A stretch of DNA of 64,000 nt from Denitrobaculum tricleocarpae (GTDB lineage: Bacteria > Pseudomonadota > Alphaproteobacteria > Kiloniellales > Kiloniellaceae), in NCBI RefSeq assembly GCF_007004665.1, contig NZ_ML660060.1, positions 235,337 to 299,336 on the forward strand. Direction: 5' to 3'. Shown here one piece after another: positions 28,515-37,097 of this stretch. The notes under the pieces were generated by a model. The model ran no database searches and was not told the DNA's origin. It saw only the letters and a list, made by a program, of their open reading frames with translations. How positions within the stretch are numbered: the stretch's first letter is position 1; each line of letters starts with the position of its first letter. A program made the translations under genes and the position numbers.

Positions 28515-29894
28515 TTATTCGATCCGGGCCAGTTCTTCGTTCATCTTGGCGACCGTCGCGGCAGCATCCCGCTCGCCCTCGATGTATTCGCGCACCGCGC
28601 GGTTGATGACCTGTGAATTGATCATCTTGGAGGCCAGCGAAAGCTGCTTGTCGGCGACGCCCCAGCGGTTGGCGGTCTCCAGTCCAGCGACGATGGTCTG
28701 GATAACCTGGGCCGGGTAGATTTCGCTCAAGGGAGCTTTGCGGTCGACCCCGACGGGAAGCTTGGACCAGGCCTCGACGAATTTCGTCTCGTCGTTGCCG
28801 TCGCCCCGGCGGATCGGGAACTTGCCCTCGGGTGCCAGAGAAAGCGTGCCGGTATAGCCTTCGTCCATGGAGAACTTGACGAACTCAATGGCCGGGTCCG
28901 TATCCGCATCCGCGGTGATGCCCAGATAGCGGATGTCGGCCCAGGCCGCGCCCTCTGGGTTGGAAGGTCCGGCGAAGGTGGTCACGACCGCGGTCTTGGA
29001 AGCCAGTTCGCGCGACGTCGGGTCGTCGTTGATCGTCGGCGGGGCGCTGTCGCGCAGGCCGGCCAGCTCGTCGAGAATGAAGGGAGACCAGATGATCATG
29101 GCCGCCTTGCCCGCAAAGTAGATCTCACGGGACTGTTTCCAGTAAAGCTCGCCTGGTGGCGAGGCTTTCGCGATGGTTTTGTAGAAGTCGAGGACTTCCG
29201 TTGTCGCTGCCTCATCCAGGGGCGCGAAGCCCTTCTCGCCGACGGGGGAAACGCCGTTGGCCAGGAAGACGTGCTCCAGCACCTGGCTCATGAAGTTCTC
29301 GTCAACCTTGGTGGCGGCGACAAAGCCGAACATCTCCGGCGGATTGTGCAGAGCTTCGATGGCTTTGGTGATGTCCGCGTAGCTGTCGGGCGCGGCGAGG
29401 CCTTTTTCGTCGAAGAGGTCTTTGCGATAAACGATCATCTGAGTCCAGCCGTCGACTGGTACGGCGGCATAGCCGTCATCGACCGCGGCCATTTGCAGAG
29501 CGCCCGGCGCGAAGGTGCCTGCGCCCAGGTCCTCGACCACATCCGAGGCGGCGTCGCCGTCCAGGATACCGGCCTCGGTCCAAGGGAGAACATACTGCAG
29601 GGTATGATAGATCACGTCCGGCAAATCACCGGCGGCGAAGGCCGCCGTGGCCCGGGTGCCCAGGTCTTTCTCGGTGACTGGAATCACCTGTACTTCGATA
29701 CCGGTTTTGGCCTTGAAGTCGGCGGCGATCTGTTCCTGCAGCGCCAGCCGCTCAGGCTGTTCTTCGGTGGTCCAGAAGCGCAGGCTTTCGGCGGCGAGAC
29801 TGTGGCTCCCGATACTCAGTGCGATCGCGGCGGTCGCGATCAGACGGGCGGATTTTTTTAAGGCCAGGGGTCGAATGGATTTGACGTCTTTCAT
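28515..29894 (-). CDS. Extracellular solute-binding protein of a CUT1 sugar/glycoside ABC transporter
   Basis: A 459-residue family-1 solute-binding protein with a signal peptide (basic start, then LIATAAIALSIGSHSLAAES) and the type II fold: LRFWTTEEQPERLALQEQIAADFKAKTGIEVQVIPV, YVLPWTEAGILDGD, and a long C-terminal lobe with GKAAMIIWSPFILDELAG. GGGAGGAAAG precedes the ATG. It is the first structural gene after the LacI-family regulator and is most like the AglE branch of alpha-glucoside receptors. With a GH63-type hydrolase in the same operon, the ligand is plausibly glucosylglycerate, mannosylglycerate or a related osmolyte. Confidence 0.9.
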   Translation of the reverse strand: MKDVKSIRPLALKKSARLIATAAIALSIGSHSLAAESLRFWTTEEQPERLALQEQIAADFKAKTGIEVQVIPVTEKDLGTRATAAFAAGDLPDVIYHTLQYVLPWTEAGILDGDAASDVVEDLGAGTFAPGALQMAAVDDGYAAVPVDGWTQMIVYRKDLFDEKGLAAPDSYADITKAIEALHNPPEMFGFVAATKVDENFMSQVLEHVFLANGVSPVGEKGFAPLDEAATTEVLDFYKTIAKASPPGELYWKQSREIYFAGKAAMIIWSPFILDELAGLRDSAPPTINDDPTSRELASKTAVVTTFAGPSNPEGAAWADIRYLGITADADTDPAIEFVKFSMDEGYTGTLSLAPEGKFPIRRGDGNDETKFVEAWSKLPVGVDRKAPLSEIYPAQVIQTIVAGLETANRWGVADKQLSLASKMINSQVINRAVREYIEGERDAAATVAKMNEELARIE

Positions 29895-29950
29895 TTTCTT
29901 TCCTCCCTCGTTCAGCGGTTGTTTCTTCGCGTTCTTGATTACTCCGGGCG

Positions 29951-31033
29951 TCAGGCGGCGTTGCCGCAGGCGATCTTGCGCGCCAGTTCTTCAGTACTTT
30001 GAGCGGGCGGACCGTCCGAGGTCCGTTTTAGGAGTTTTGCCTGACGGATAACCTGAAGCGTCGCGGGATCCTTCCCTTCGATCACGTCCAGCAGCATGTC
30101 GGCCACTTGCGCGCCGTGATCGCCGCCGGATTGATCGAAGGTCGTCAGCTGCGGTTCCAGATAGGCGCCGAACGGCAGGCCGTCGTATCCGAGTATGCTA
30201 ACGTCCCGGCCGACGGTCAGGCCCAGAGACTTGACCGCCGTATAGGCGCCGATCGCCAGGAGGTCGACGGCGCAGATAATGGCGGTCGGCGGCTCCGGCA
30301 ATAGCAAAAGCCGCCGGGCGATTTCTTCGCCGCTTTCAATATCCAGGTTCGATGCGGTGTGAACCGGTGCATCCGTCGATGCGATCCCCGATGCCGCGAT
30401 GCCGCGCAGAAAGCCCTTGAGGCGCAGGCGGGCGAAGTTCATGTGGGGCGGTGCGGCGATGTGGGCGATATTCCGGTGACCCTGTTGTACGGCCAGAGCG
30501 ACCGCCTCGACAAAGGCCGCTTCGTTATCGATGTCGAACCAGGCGTAGTCGTCCGCCGTGTCGCTGCGGCCGTGCGAGACGAAGGGTACAGCGGCGCTGC
30601 GCAGGAATTCGATGCGCGGGTCATGGGTTTCGGTCCGGCTCAGGATAAAGCCGTCAACCTTTCGTGCCTCGATCAAACGCCGGTAAACCTGGACCGCTTC
30701 CTGGGTGGAGCCCGCCGTCGAGACCAGCAGGTCGCGGCCACGGGCGTTCAGGCTGCGCGACACGCCACCGAGGAATTCCGAGAGAAAGGGATCGTAGGGG
30801 GCCGGGGTGCCGCGCACGATGACAATCCCGACAGATTCGACCCGCCCGCGCTTCAGACCCCGCGCCAGAGGATCCGGCGTGTAGCCGAGCTCCTGCGCAG
30901 CTGTTTCGATTTTCGCGCGGGTTTTCGGGCTTACGTCGCTGTAACCGCCGAGCGCCCGTGAGACGGTCGATTTGGACAGCCCGAGCGTCTCGGAAAATTC
31001 CTTGAGAGTCAGTTTTCCCTTTTTCGGGGCCAC
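29951..31033 (-). CDS. LacI-family transcriptional regulator of the glycoside operon
   Basis: A 360-residue LacI/PurR-type regulator. The DNA-binding domain opens LTLKEFSETLGLSKSTVSRALGGYSDVSPKTRAKIETAAQELGYTPDPLAR, with the hinge GLKRGRVESVGIVIVRG, then the ribose-binding-protein-like effector domain. The open frame extends to a TTG at 31072, but GTG at 31033 gives a typical family N-terminus (MAPKKGKLTLKEF) and leaves the palindrome CAAAACCGGTTTTG at 31070-31083 just upstream as an autoregulatory operator. It is co-directional with, and 56 bp upstream of, the binding-protein gene. Confidence 0.88.
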   Translation of the reverse strand: MAPKKGKLTLKEFSETLGLSKSTVSRALGGYSDVSPKTRAKIETAAQELGYTPDPLARGLKRGRVESVGIVIVRGTPAPYDPFLSEFLGGVSRSLNARGRDLLVSTAGSTQEAVQVYRRLIEARKVDGFILSRTETHDPRIEFLRSAAVPFVSHGRSDTADDYAWFDIDNEAAFVEAVALAVQQGHRNIAHIAAPPHMNFARLRLKGFLRGIAASGIASTDAPVHTASNLDIESGEEIARRLLLLPEPPTAIICAVDLLAIGAYTAVKSLGLTVGRDVSILGYDGLPFGAYLEPQLTTFDQSGGDHGAQVADMLLDVIEGKDPATLQVIRQAKLLKRTSDGPPAQSTEELARKIACGNAA

Positions 31034-31069
31034 GTGTTTTTCCGTCCCTATGGTTTGGATTGATATTTC

Positions 31070-31083
31070 CAAAACCGGTTTTG
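31070..31083. promoter_or_regulatory. Candidate LacI-family operator 1
   Basis: A perfect 14-bp palindrome CAAAACCGGTTTTG with the central CG step typical of LacI-family operators. It lies 37 bp upstream of the preferred start of the LacI-type gene. A near-identical copy occurs at 31359-31372 and I noticed no further copy elsewhere in the window. Confidence 0.72.
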
Positions 31084-31351
31084 TTTTTTCTATTTCTGCG
31101 CTTCTTTTGGTGATTTGTCAAACGCCATATTGTGGAGTTCTCAATAATTGATTTGAAAACAACATGTTGACTAGCCATTGGCATGCATGGAGCCTCAAGC
31201 CGTGGTTTCGTGATCTTTCTCGCGAGTGCCGAAAGTTTCTGAAGCGAGAGTCTTTTCGGTAAATTGGCCTTAAAACCAGGAGCTGAAACCGTTACTTGTG
31301 GTCAATATTTTCTCAAAATACGCGGATATTTGCATTCAAATGACATGATTC

Positions 31352-31372
31352 CCGGTTTTAAAACCGGTTTTG
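31352..31372. promoter_or_regulatory. Candidate LacI-family operator 2
   Basis: TAAAACCGGTTTTG at 31359-31372 matches operator 1 at 13 of 14 positions. It overlaps a second palindrome, CCGGTTTTAAAACCGG at 31352-31367. The two operators are centred 289 bp apart, a spacing that would allow DNA looping. Confidence 0.65.
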
Positions 31373-31534
31373 TACGACTTTACAATCTCTAATGGTGTGC
31401 GTTGTCCGGGGCTCGCGATCTGGAGAGGGACCGGGCAGAAACCCTAAGCGGCGTCGGTGTCACGTGATCTAGTGATGCCCCGCGCCCGTAACAATTAATG
31501 CTTCGTATTCCGGATTTTGATCGCCCGATTCTTC

Positions 31535-33064
31535 ATGTCCCAACGCCGCCTCGTTCTGATTCTCGGTGACCAACTGACGCCAGCACTTTCGTCGCTGCAG
31601 GCGGCGGACCGTCAGCGTGACATATTGGTCATGGCCGAGGTCGTCGAGGAAGCGACCTACGTCCGGCATCACAAGAAGAAGATCGCTTTTCTTTTCTCCG
31701 CCATGCGCCATTTCGCCGAACATCTCCGGTCCGATGGCTGGACCGTCGATTACCAGACACTCGACGATCCGGACAATAGCGGCTCGCTAGGGGGAGAGAT
31801 CGCGCGCGCCGCTAAGCAGCATGACGCGGCGGCTGTCACGGTTACCGAGCCCGGTGAATGGCGGCTGCGGGACGCGATGGAGGGATGGTCGGATGCGCTC
31901 GGACTGCCGGTCGAGATCCTGCCGGATACGCGCTTTATCGCTTCGCATGATGACTTCGCCGACTGGGCTGAGGGCCGAAAACAACTGCGCATGGAGTTCT
32001 TTTACCGGGAAATGCGCCGCAAGACCGGTTTGCTGATGGAGGGCGACCAGCCGATTGGGGGGAAGTGGAACTTCGATGCCGAGAACCGCAAGCCGGCGAA
32101 GAGCGATCTCTTCATGCCGCAACCCGCTGGTTTTAAACCGGATAAAATCACCAAGGACGTTTTGAAGCTTGTCGCAGAGCGCTTCGGGGATCACTTCGGC
32201 GAGCTTGGGCCCTTCTGGTTTGGGGTCACGGCGGCGCAGGCGGAAGAGGCGCTGGAGACCTTTATCGAGCAGGCGCTGCCGAAGTTCGGTGATTTTCAGG
32301 ATGCTATGCTGACCGATCAGCGTTTTCTCTATCACTCCATCCTGTCGCTTTACATCAACGCAGGCCTGCTGGACCCCCTGGCGGTTTGCCGCCGGGTCGA
32401 GACGGAATACCACGCCGGGCGCGCGCCCCTGAATGCCGTGGAGGGCTTTGTCCGCCAGATCATCGGCTGGCGCGAGTTCGTGCGCGGCATCTACTGGCTG
32501 AAGATGCCGGATTACGCGGGGGAGAACTTCTTCAATGCGAAGAGGGCCTTACCCGACTTTTACTGGACTGCCGAAACCGACATGGCCTGCCTGCGCGCCG
32601 CCATTATGCAAACCAGAGAAGAGGCCTACGCCCATCATATCCAGCGGCTTATGGTGACCGGCAACTTCGCCATGCTGGCCGGTGTCGATCCGAAGGAAGT
32701 CCATGAGTGGTACCTGATGGTCTACGCGGACGCCTATGAATGGGTGGAACTGCCCAACACCCTGGGCATGAGTCAGTTCGCCGATGGCGGCCTCTTGGGC
32801 TCGAAACCTTATGCGGCGAGCGGCAATTACATAAACAAAATGTCAGACTATTGTCACAGCTGCCGCTACAAGGTGCAGCAGAAGACCGGCGAGGAGGCCT
32901 GTCCGTTCAATCCGCTCTACTGGCACTTTTTGGAGCGTAATGGGGATAAGTTGCGGGGCAATCCGCGCCTGGGGCAGGTCTACCGGACCTGGGACCGGAT
33001 GAGTGACGAAAAGCGCGCCGACTATCTGGACTCGGCGGATCGTTTCCTGGAAAAGCTGGTGTGA
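31535..33064 (+). CDS. phrB: FeS-containing (6-4) photolyase, PhrB/FeS-BCP class
   Basis: A 509-residue photolyase strongly like Agrobacterium PhrB throughout (LVLILGDQL at the start, YVRHHKKKIAFLFSAMRHFAE, KQLRMEFFYREMRRKTGLLM, EGFVRQIIGWREFVRGIYWL, YADAYEWVELPN). All four [4Fe-4S] ligands are present: C352, C440, C443 and C456, in CLRAAI and YCHSCRYK...ACPFN, equivalent to C350, C438, C441 and C454 of PhrB. It repairs (6-4) photoproducts using FAD and a ribolumazine antenna. The ORF opens at a TTG (31517); ATG 31535 begins the typical MSQRRLVLILGDQ. It is followed at 26 bp by a CPD photolyase. Confidence 0.95.
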   Translation: MSQRRLVLILGDQLTPALSSLQAADRQRDILVMAEVVEEATYVRHHKKKIAFLFSAMRHFAEHLRSDGWTVDYQTLDDPDNSGSLGGEIARAAKQHDAAAVTVTEPGEWRLRDAMEGWSDALGLPVEILPDTRFIASHDDFADWAEGRKQLRMEFFYREMRRKTGLLMEGDQPIGGKWNFDAENRKPAKSDLFMPQPAGFKPDKITKDVLKLVAERFGDHFGELGPFWFGVTAAQAEEALETFIEQALPKFGDFQDAMLTDQRFLYHSILSLYINAGLLDPLAVCRRVETEYHAGRAPLNAVEGFVRQIIGWREFVRGIYWLKMPDYAGENFFNAKRALPDFYWTAETDMACLRAAIMQTREEAYAHHIQRLMVTGNFAMLAGVDPKEVHEWYLMVYADAYEWVELPNTLGMSQFADGGLLGSKPYAASGNYINKMSDYCHSCRYKVQQKTGEEACPFNPLYWHFLERNGDKLRGNPRLGQVYRTWDRMSDEKRADYLDSADRFLEKLV

Positions 33065-33090
33065 AGTCTTGAAAGAAAGTTGGATAAGCT

Positions 33091-34527
33091 ATGACCTCCA
33101 TCGTCTGGTTTAGGCAGGATCTGCGGCTCGCGGACAATCCCGCGCTGGCGCAGGCCGCGCAGCAGGGTGACGTCGTCCCAGTCTTCATCCTGGACGAGGC
33201 GGAGGCGCTGGGCGCTTCTCCTGCTCTGGGTGGCGCGGGGCGCTGGTGGCTCCACCACAGCCTCAAGGCGCTTGGCGATGATCTGGGAGGGCTCGTTCTC
33301 CTGCGCGGCGATCCGGCGGAGCAGTTGGCGCGGGTGATTGAGGCGGCCGGCGCGACGGCGGTCTACTGGAACCGTTGCTATGAACCGCACGGCATCGATC
33401 GTGATACCAAGATCAAAGCCGGCCTGACGGCGCAGGGTATCGAGGCGACGAGCTTCAAAGCCGCATTGCTGCATGAGCCCTGGCAGCTCGAAACAAAGAC
33501 CGGCGGCCCCTTCAAGGTCTACTCGCCCTTCTGGCGGGCCGCGCTGACCCGGGAGGTCGAGGCGCCTTTGCCACGGCCCAGCGAGACTAAACTGGCGGAC
33601 TGTAGCCTTGGTGAGAGTCTCGAGGATTTTGATCTGCTGCCGACGGCCCCGAACTGGGCGGAAGGCTGGGAGGATCTCTGGCAGCCGGGCGAGGCGGGCG
33701 CGCGAGACCGCCTGGAGGAATTCCTGGAGGAAGGCCTGAAGGGCTACGGTACGCTTCGCAACCGGCCCGACCTGCTGAATGTCTCACGCCTCTCGCCGCA
33801 CCTGCACTTCGGGGAGATTTCGCCGCGTCAGATCTGGGCGCGCACGCGTTTCTTCGAGGAAGACCGCCCGGAGGTCAGCAAAGACGCCGGGAAGTTCCTG
33901 AGCGAGGTTGGCTGGCGCGAATTCTCCTATCATCTGCTTTACCACTTTCCGACCCTGCCCGAGAAGAACTGGCGCCCGGCCTTCGACAACTACCCCTGGC
34001 GCGAGAGCGAGGAAGATCTCAAGGCCTGGCAGCGCGGCATGACCGGCTATCCCATCGTCGATGCGGGCATGCGCGAACTCTGGCAGACCGGTTACATGCA
34101 CAACCGGGTGCGCATGGTGGTTGCCAGCTTCCTGATCAAGCATCTGCGCCTGCACTGGAAGCACGGCGAGGCCTGGTTCCGTGACACCCTGCTGGACGCG
34201 GATCTGGCCAACAACTCGGCAAGCTGGCAGTGGGTCGCGGGCAGTGGCGCCGACGCCGCGCCCTATTTCCGGATCTTCAATCCCATGACCCAGGGCAGCA
34301 AGTTCGACCCGGACGGGATTTATGTCAGGCGCTTTTGCCCGGAGCTTTCCAAGCTGGATAACAAAGCGATCCACGCGCCCTTCGAGCTGACCGAAATCGA
34401 GCTCGCCGCGGCGGGACTCAAACTGGGCCGGGATTACCCCAGACCCATTGTCGATCATGCACAGGCGCGGGCGGCAGCCCTGGCGGGTTACAATGACGTC
34501 AAGGCTTCGAGTGAAAGCGCGGCGTGA
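33091..34527 (+). CDS. phr: Deoxyribodipyrimidine photolyase, class I CPD type
   Basis: A 478-residue photolyase: N-terminal antenna-binding alpha/beta domain (SIVWFRQDLRLADNPALAQA), then the helical FAD domain with LSPHLHFGEISPRQIW, GWREFSYHLLYHFPTLPEKNWRP, GYPIVDAGMRELWQTGYMHNRVRMVVASFLIKHLRLHW and the FAD/DNA-binding DADLANNSASWQWVAGSGADAAPYFRIFNPMTQGSKFDPDG. This fits class I CPD photolyases, which use light to split cyclobutane dimers. It is in an operon with phrB upstream and a DUF3253 gene downstream, whose GTG overlaps its stop. Confidence 0.95.
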   Translation: MTSIVWFRQDLRLADNPALAQAAQQGDVVPVFILDEAEALGASPALGGAGRWWLHHSLKALGDDLGGLVLLRGDPAEQLARVIEAAGATAVYWNRCYEPHGIDRDTKIKAGLTAQGIEATSFKAALLHEPWQLETKTGGPFKVYSPFWRAALTREVEAPLPRPSETKLADCSLGESLEDFDLLPTAPNWAEGWEDLWQPGEAGARDRLEEFLEEGLKGYGTLRNRPDLLNVSRLSPHLHFGEISPRQIWARTRFFEEDRPEVSKDAGKFLSEVGWREFSYHLLYHFPTLPEKNWRPAFDNYPWRESEEDLKAWQRGMTGYPIVDAGMRELWQTGYMHNRVRMVVASFLIKHLRLHWKHGEAWFRDTLLDADLANNSASWQWVAGSGADAAPYFRIFNPMTQGSKFDPDGIYVRRFCPELSKLDNKAIHAPFELTEIELAAAGLKLGRDYPRPIVDHAQARAAALAGYNDVKASSESAA

Positions 34528-34793
34528 CCGAACGCCCTGAGCCGGGGGAAATCGCAGAGGCTGTCCTGCGGCTCTGCGCGGCCCGTGGTCCGGAGAAATC
34601 CATCTGTCCTTCGGAGGTGGCACGGGCGCTGATAAAAGATCTCGACGAATGGCGCGAACTAATGCCCTCGGTCCGTGCCGTCGCCGCTGATCTGCACAGG
34701 TGTGGCAAAATCTCTATTCTGCAAGGCGGCTGCGAGGTCGATCCGCAGTCCGCGAAAGGGCCGATCAGGCTGGCTATTCCGCGGAAGCGTTAG
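34524..34793 (+). CDS. DUF3253 protein
   Basis: An 89-residue protein with the winged-helix-like DUF3253 pattern: [60 protein letters not shown]. Its GTG start overlaps the photolyase TGA (GTGA), implying translational coupling. DUF3253 genes are often near photolyase genes; the fold suggests DNA binding, but the role is unknown. Its 3' end overlaps the convergent DUF2256 gene by 20 bp. Confidence 0.85.
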   Translation: MTERPEPGEIAEAVLRLCAARGPEKSICPSEVARALIKDLDEWRELMPSVRAVAADLHRCGKISILQGGCEVDPQSAKGPIRLAIPRKR

Positions 34794-34953
34794 TCAGGCT
34801 GCCAGCCCCGCCCATCTTCGCAGCGCGCCGGCAGCGCTCCGAGCAGTAGCGGACCTGGTCCCAGTCTTTCGCCCATTTCCTGCGCCAGGTGAAAGGCCGT
34901 TCGCAGACCGGGCAGAGCTTGCTGGGCAGATCGGCTTTCTTCCGATGTTTCAT
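34774..34953 (-). CDS. DUF2256 zinc-ribbon-like small protein
   Basis: A 59-residue protein: [31 protein letters not shown] then [13 protein letters not shown]. The two CxxC-type pairs (CPVC and CSERC) suggest a bound zinc. DUF2256 proteins are commonly encoded next to photolyase/cryptochrome genes. The ATG at 34953, preceded by GAGGAG, overlaps the stop of the third photolyase gene as ATGA; the longer open frame upstream is a shadow of that gene. Function unknown. Confidence 0.85.
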   Translation of the reverse strand: MKHRKKADLPSKLCPVCERPFTWRRKWAKDWDQVRYCSERCRRAAKMGGAGSLTNASAE

Positions 34954-36512
34954 CCCTGCGGCTCCTCGCTGGGAAGCAGGGTCAACTGGTCCGGGTTTTC
35001 CTTCTTGCGGCGTTTGCGCCCGGTCATGGGGATGCCGCTTTTGCGGCTGCCGTGTTTGCTTTGGATCTCGTCCGCGGTTTCCTTGAAGGCGGGACCGCGC
35101 CGCAGCGCCCAGATTTTCTGGCGGGCTTCCTTTGCCGCCGCCAAATGATCGACGACGGGGAAGGGATAGCGCCTGCCGAGAACGCGGCCCGCGCCGTCCC
35201 ATTTCCAGGGCTCCTGCAGCGCGGCATCGGGAACCTCCGCCAACTCCGGCAGCCAGCGGCGCGTGAAGCTGCCGTCCGGGTCCTGATCGTGACCCTGTTT
35301 GACCGGATTATAGATCCGCACCGTATTGATCCCGGTGGTGCCGGATTGCATCTGAACCTGAGGCCAGTGAATGCCCGGCTCGTAGTCGGTGAAAAGGCGC
35401 GCCAGATGCTCACCAGGTGCGCGCCAGTCCAGCCAGAGATGCTGGCTGGCAATCGCCATCAGCATGGCGCGCATGCGAAAGTTCATCCAGCCGCTCGCAG
35501 CCAGCGCGCGCATGCAGGCGTCGACGAAGGGCAGGCCGGTCTCGCCCTTCTGCCAGGCGGCGAGCCGTTCCGTATCTGGCGTATTGGGGCGAAGCCCATC
35601 GTAGGCGCTATGCAGGTTGGTGTGTTCCAGATCCGGCGCGTCTTCGAGCTTCTGCATAAAGTGACAGTGCCAATGCAGGCGGCCCGTGAAGGAACTGAGC
35701 GCACCGCGCCAGGAACCGGTCGTGCCCTTCGGCGCCTCCTTGAGCAAACGTTGCCGCGACCAGGTGGCCTGCGCGATCTCACGCGGCGAGAGGCTGCCCC
35801 AGGCAAGGTGCGGCGAGAGCCGGGAACAGGCCCGAAAGGCGGTCACGGGGCTGGACATGGCAGTGCGGTAGGCTTCGCCCCGGCTGTTGAGAAAGCTTTC
35901 GAGGCGCTCCAGGCCGTTCCGGCGTCCGCCGCTCTGCCGCTCGGAGCAGAGATCGGGAGCGAGGCCCAGCGCGCTGGCGGTTGCTATCCCGCCCGGATCA
36001 AACCCGGGGATGGGCCGCAGTGCGGGCGGCGCGGGCGTCACGGCCTCTGCCATGAAACTGTCCCAGCGCCGGGCCCAGCCGTCCCGTGTCTTCAGGCGGC
36101 GGATGACACCGTTCTGACGCTCCTGATGCCAGGGAATGCCGGCGGCGCGGCACCAGGCCGCGACCTGCCTGTCCCGCTGATAGGTCCAGAGATTGCCGGT
36201 CTCTTCATGGGACCAGAGCGCGGCGATGGGATGGGCCCGGGCGATATCTTCCAGGACTTCGGTGACCGCGCCGGAACGAACGATGAGTGGCTGGCCCAGC
36301 GCAAAGAGCGCTTCCCGCAGCTCGTTCAGGCACTCCGTTGCGAAGGCCCACTGGCGGCCTGACATATCCGGTTGCTGCCACAGTTCCGGTTCGGCCACGT
36401 AAAGCGGTAACACAGGCCCCTCGGCCGCGGCTTTGGCGAGCGGGCGGTGATCTTCAATGCGCAGGTCGCGCTTGAACCAGACGATCTGGAGGGGGTGTTT
36501 GGGAAGTGTCAT
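34950..36512 (-). CDS. Cryptochrome/photolyase-family flavoprotein
   Basis: About 520 residues; a third member of the superfamily, distinct from the two above. It begins [22 protein letters not shown], and has [82 protein letters not shown] and [31 protein letters not shown] in the FAD domain. The C-terminal 70 residues are basic and look like a tail. An ATG at 36548 is also open, but neither start has a good ribosome site; I use 36512, which begins the family core. It may be a photolyase or a blue-light receptor; sequence alone does not decide. Confidence 0.85.
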   Translation of the reverse strand: MTLPKHPLQIVWFKRDLRIEDHRPLAKAAAEGPVLPLYVAEPELWQQPDMSGRQWAFATECLNELREALFALGQPLIVRSGAVTEVLEDIARAHPIAALWSHEETGNLWTYQRDRQVAAWCRAAGIPWHQERQNGVIRRLKTRDGWARRWDSFMAEAVTPAPPALRPIPGFDPGGIATASALGLAPDLCSERQSGGRRNGLERLESFLNSRGEAYRTAMSSPVTAFRACSRLSPHLAWGSLSPREIAQATWSRQRLLKEAPKGTTGSWRGALSSFTGRLHWHCHFMQKLEDAPDLEHTNLHSAYDGLRPNTPDTERLAAWQKGETGLPFVDACMRALAASGWMNFRMRAMLMAIASQHLWLDWRAPGEHLARLFTDYEPGIHWPQVQMQSGTTGINTVRIYNPVKQGHDQDPDGSFTRRWLPELAEVPDAALQEPWKWDGAGRVLGRRYPFPVVDHLAAAKEARQKIWALRRGPAFKETADEIQSKHGSRKSGIPMTGRKRRKKENPDQLTLLPSEEPQG

Positions 36513-36738
36513 GCTCTGTGAGATAGCGGGCGCGCTCGGTTTATCCATGGATGATACGCGGCTCGGCGCTCAGCAGATCAGAATTGCGGCGCGCGGCGGT
36601 ATTTCTGCTCACTAATTGTGCAATGCGATATTTTTTGAGCAGTGACCAGGTGTTTCAATCTGCTGCCCGGCAACGGGATTCTTTTGGAAGAGATCTATCT
36701 ATCTGTGAAGTCATGCGGAATTAGATGCCGGCATGGCT

Positions 36739-36753
36739 TGGCACAGAGCTTGC
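36739..36753 (+). promoter_or_regulatory. Sigma-54 (RpoN) promoter ahead of the guanidine riboswitch
   Basis: TGGCACAGAGCTTGC matches the sigma-54 consensus TGGCAC-N5-TTGC exactly, with GG (36740-36741) and GC (36752-36753) at the required spacing. The expected transcription start, about 12 nt past the GC, falls near 36764-36766, some 8 nt before the riboswitch P1 stem. This suggests control by NtrC or another enhancer-binding protein. I did not identify the enhancer site. Confidence 0.72.
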
Positions 36754-36772
36754 GAAGCCACAGGGATGCAGC

Positions 36773-36990
36773 GCGCCTAGGGTTCCGGTTTCTCAGAGCG
36801 CGATCGTTCCTGACGGAAAACGCCAGGAACGTGGATCGGCCTCTCAGTTTAACAAACAGAGACTGATTCACGTTTTTCACTGAAAGGGTGGAAAACGATC
36901 AGAGTCTGGGAAACGCAGGACCGAGAGGTGCAAACCGGACGGCCATGACATAGGTCCGGTGACACGGCGGGATAAAAACCCGGGAGTAAA
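36773..36990 (+). ncRNA. Guanidine-I (ykkC) riboswitch with an expanded P2 arm
   Basis: The conserved blocks of the ykkC aptamer appear in order: CTAGGGTTCCG at 36777-36787, AGGACCGAGAG at 36917-36927 (consensus GGUCCGAGAG), ACACGG at 36962-36967 and CGGGATAAAAACCCGGGAG at 36968-36986. P1 can form between 36773-36778 and 36926-36931, P2 between 36788-36796 and 36906-36914 (9 bp, one wobble), and P3 between ACCGGAC near 36934 and GTCCGGT near 36954. Normal aptamers are about 100 nt; here about 110 nt are inserted inside P2. It lies directly upstream of an ABC importer and a guanidine-hydrolase-like gene, which fits a guanidine-responsive switch. Confidence 0.88.
36792..36904 (-). repeat. Dispersed ~113-bp palindromic repeat inserted in the riboswitch P2 arm
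   Basis: This segment aligns over its whole length, at roughly four fifths identity by eye, with the reverse complement of the 113-bp unit that is tandemly repeated at 59791-60068. Shared stretches include CAGAGCGCGATCGTTCC, CAGAGACTGATTCACGTTTT and AAAACGATCAG. It can fold into several hairpins (for example GTTCCTG/CAGGAAC near 36804-36829). Because the P2 stem still pairs outside it, the aptamer core is preserved. Confidence 0.78.
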
Positions 36991-37024
36991 CTGCATAGGT
37001 TTGCGCGCGCAAACCTTCTCCCGG
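36980..37024 (+). promoter_or_regulatory. Candidate expression platform of the riboswitch
   Basis: The conserved 3' aptamer segment CCGGGAG (36980-36986) is perfectly complementary to CTCCCGG at 37018-37024. Between them lies a perfect 20-bp palindrome (36997-37016). The long hairpin would compete with the aptamer, a classical on/off arrangement, with ligand binding expected to release it. Only three T residues follow, so termination is not assured. Confidence 0.55.
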
Positions 37025-37097
37025 TTTGTGCGCAGAGAACCTGATTGCAAGGCCGATCCATAAGGTCCGGCCCAACGAACAGGAGATGCGTACAGCC

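Larger units (their letters stand above)
31034..31534. other. Divergent intergenic region between the LacI-type gene and phrB
   Basis: About 500 bp, AT-rich around 31080-31400, with no gene. It holds the two LacI-type operators and must contain the promoters of the glycoside operon and of the photolyase genes. Confidence 0.6.

Noticed and set aside
35052..36362. A 436-codon plus-strand frame opposite the third photolyase gene, and similar long opposite frames at 14265-15527 and 9733-10962.
   Set aside because: All are shadows of well-supported genes in high-GC sequence, lacking ribosome sites and recognisable domains.
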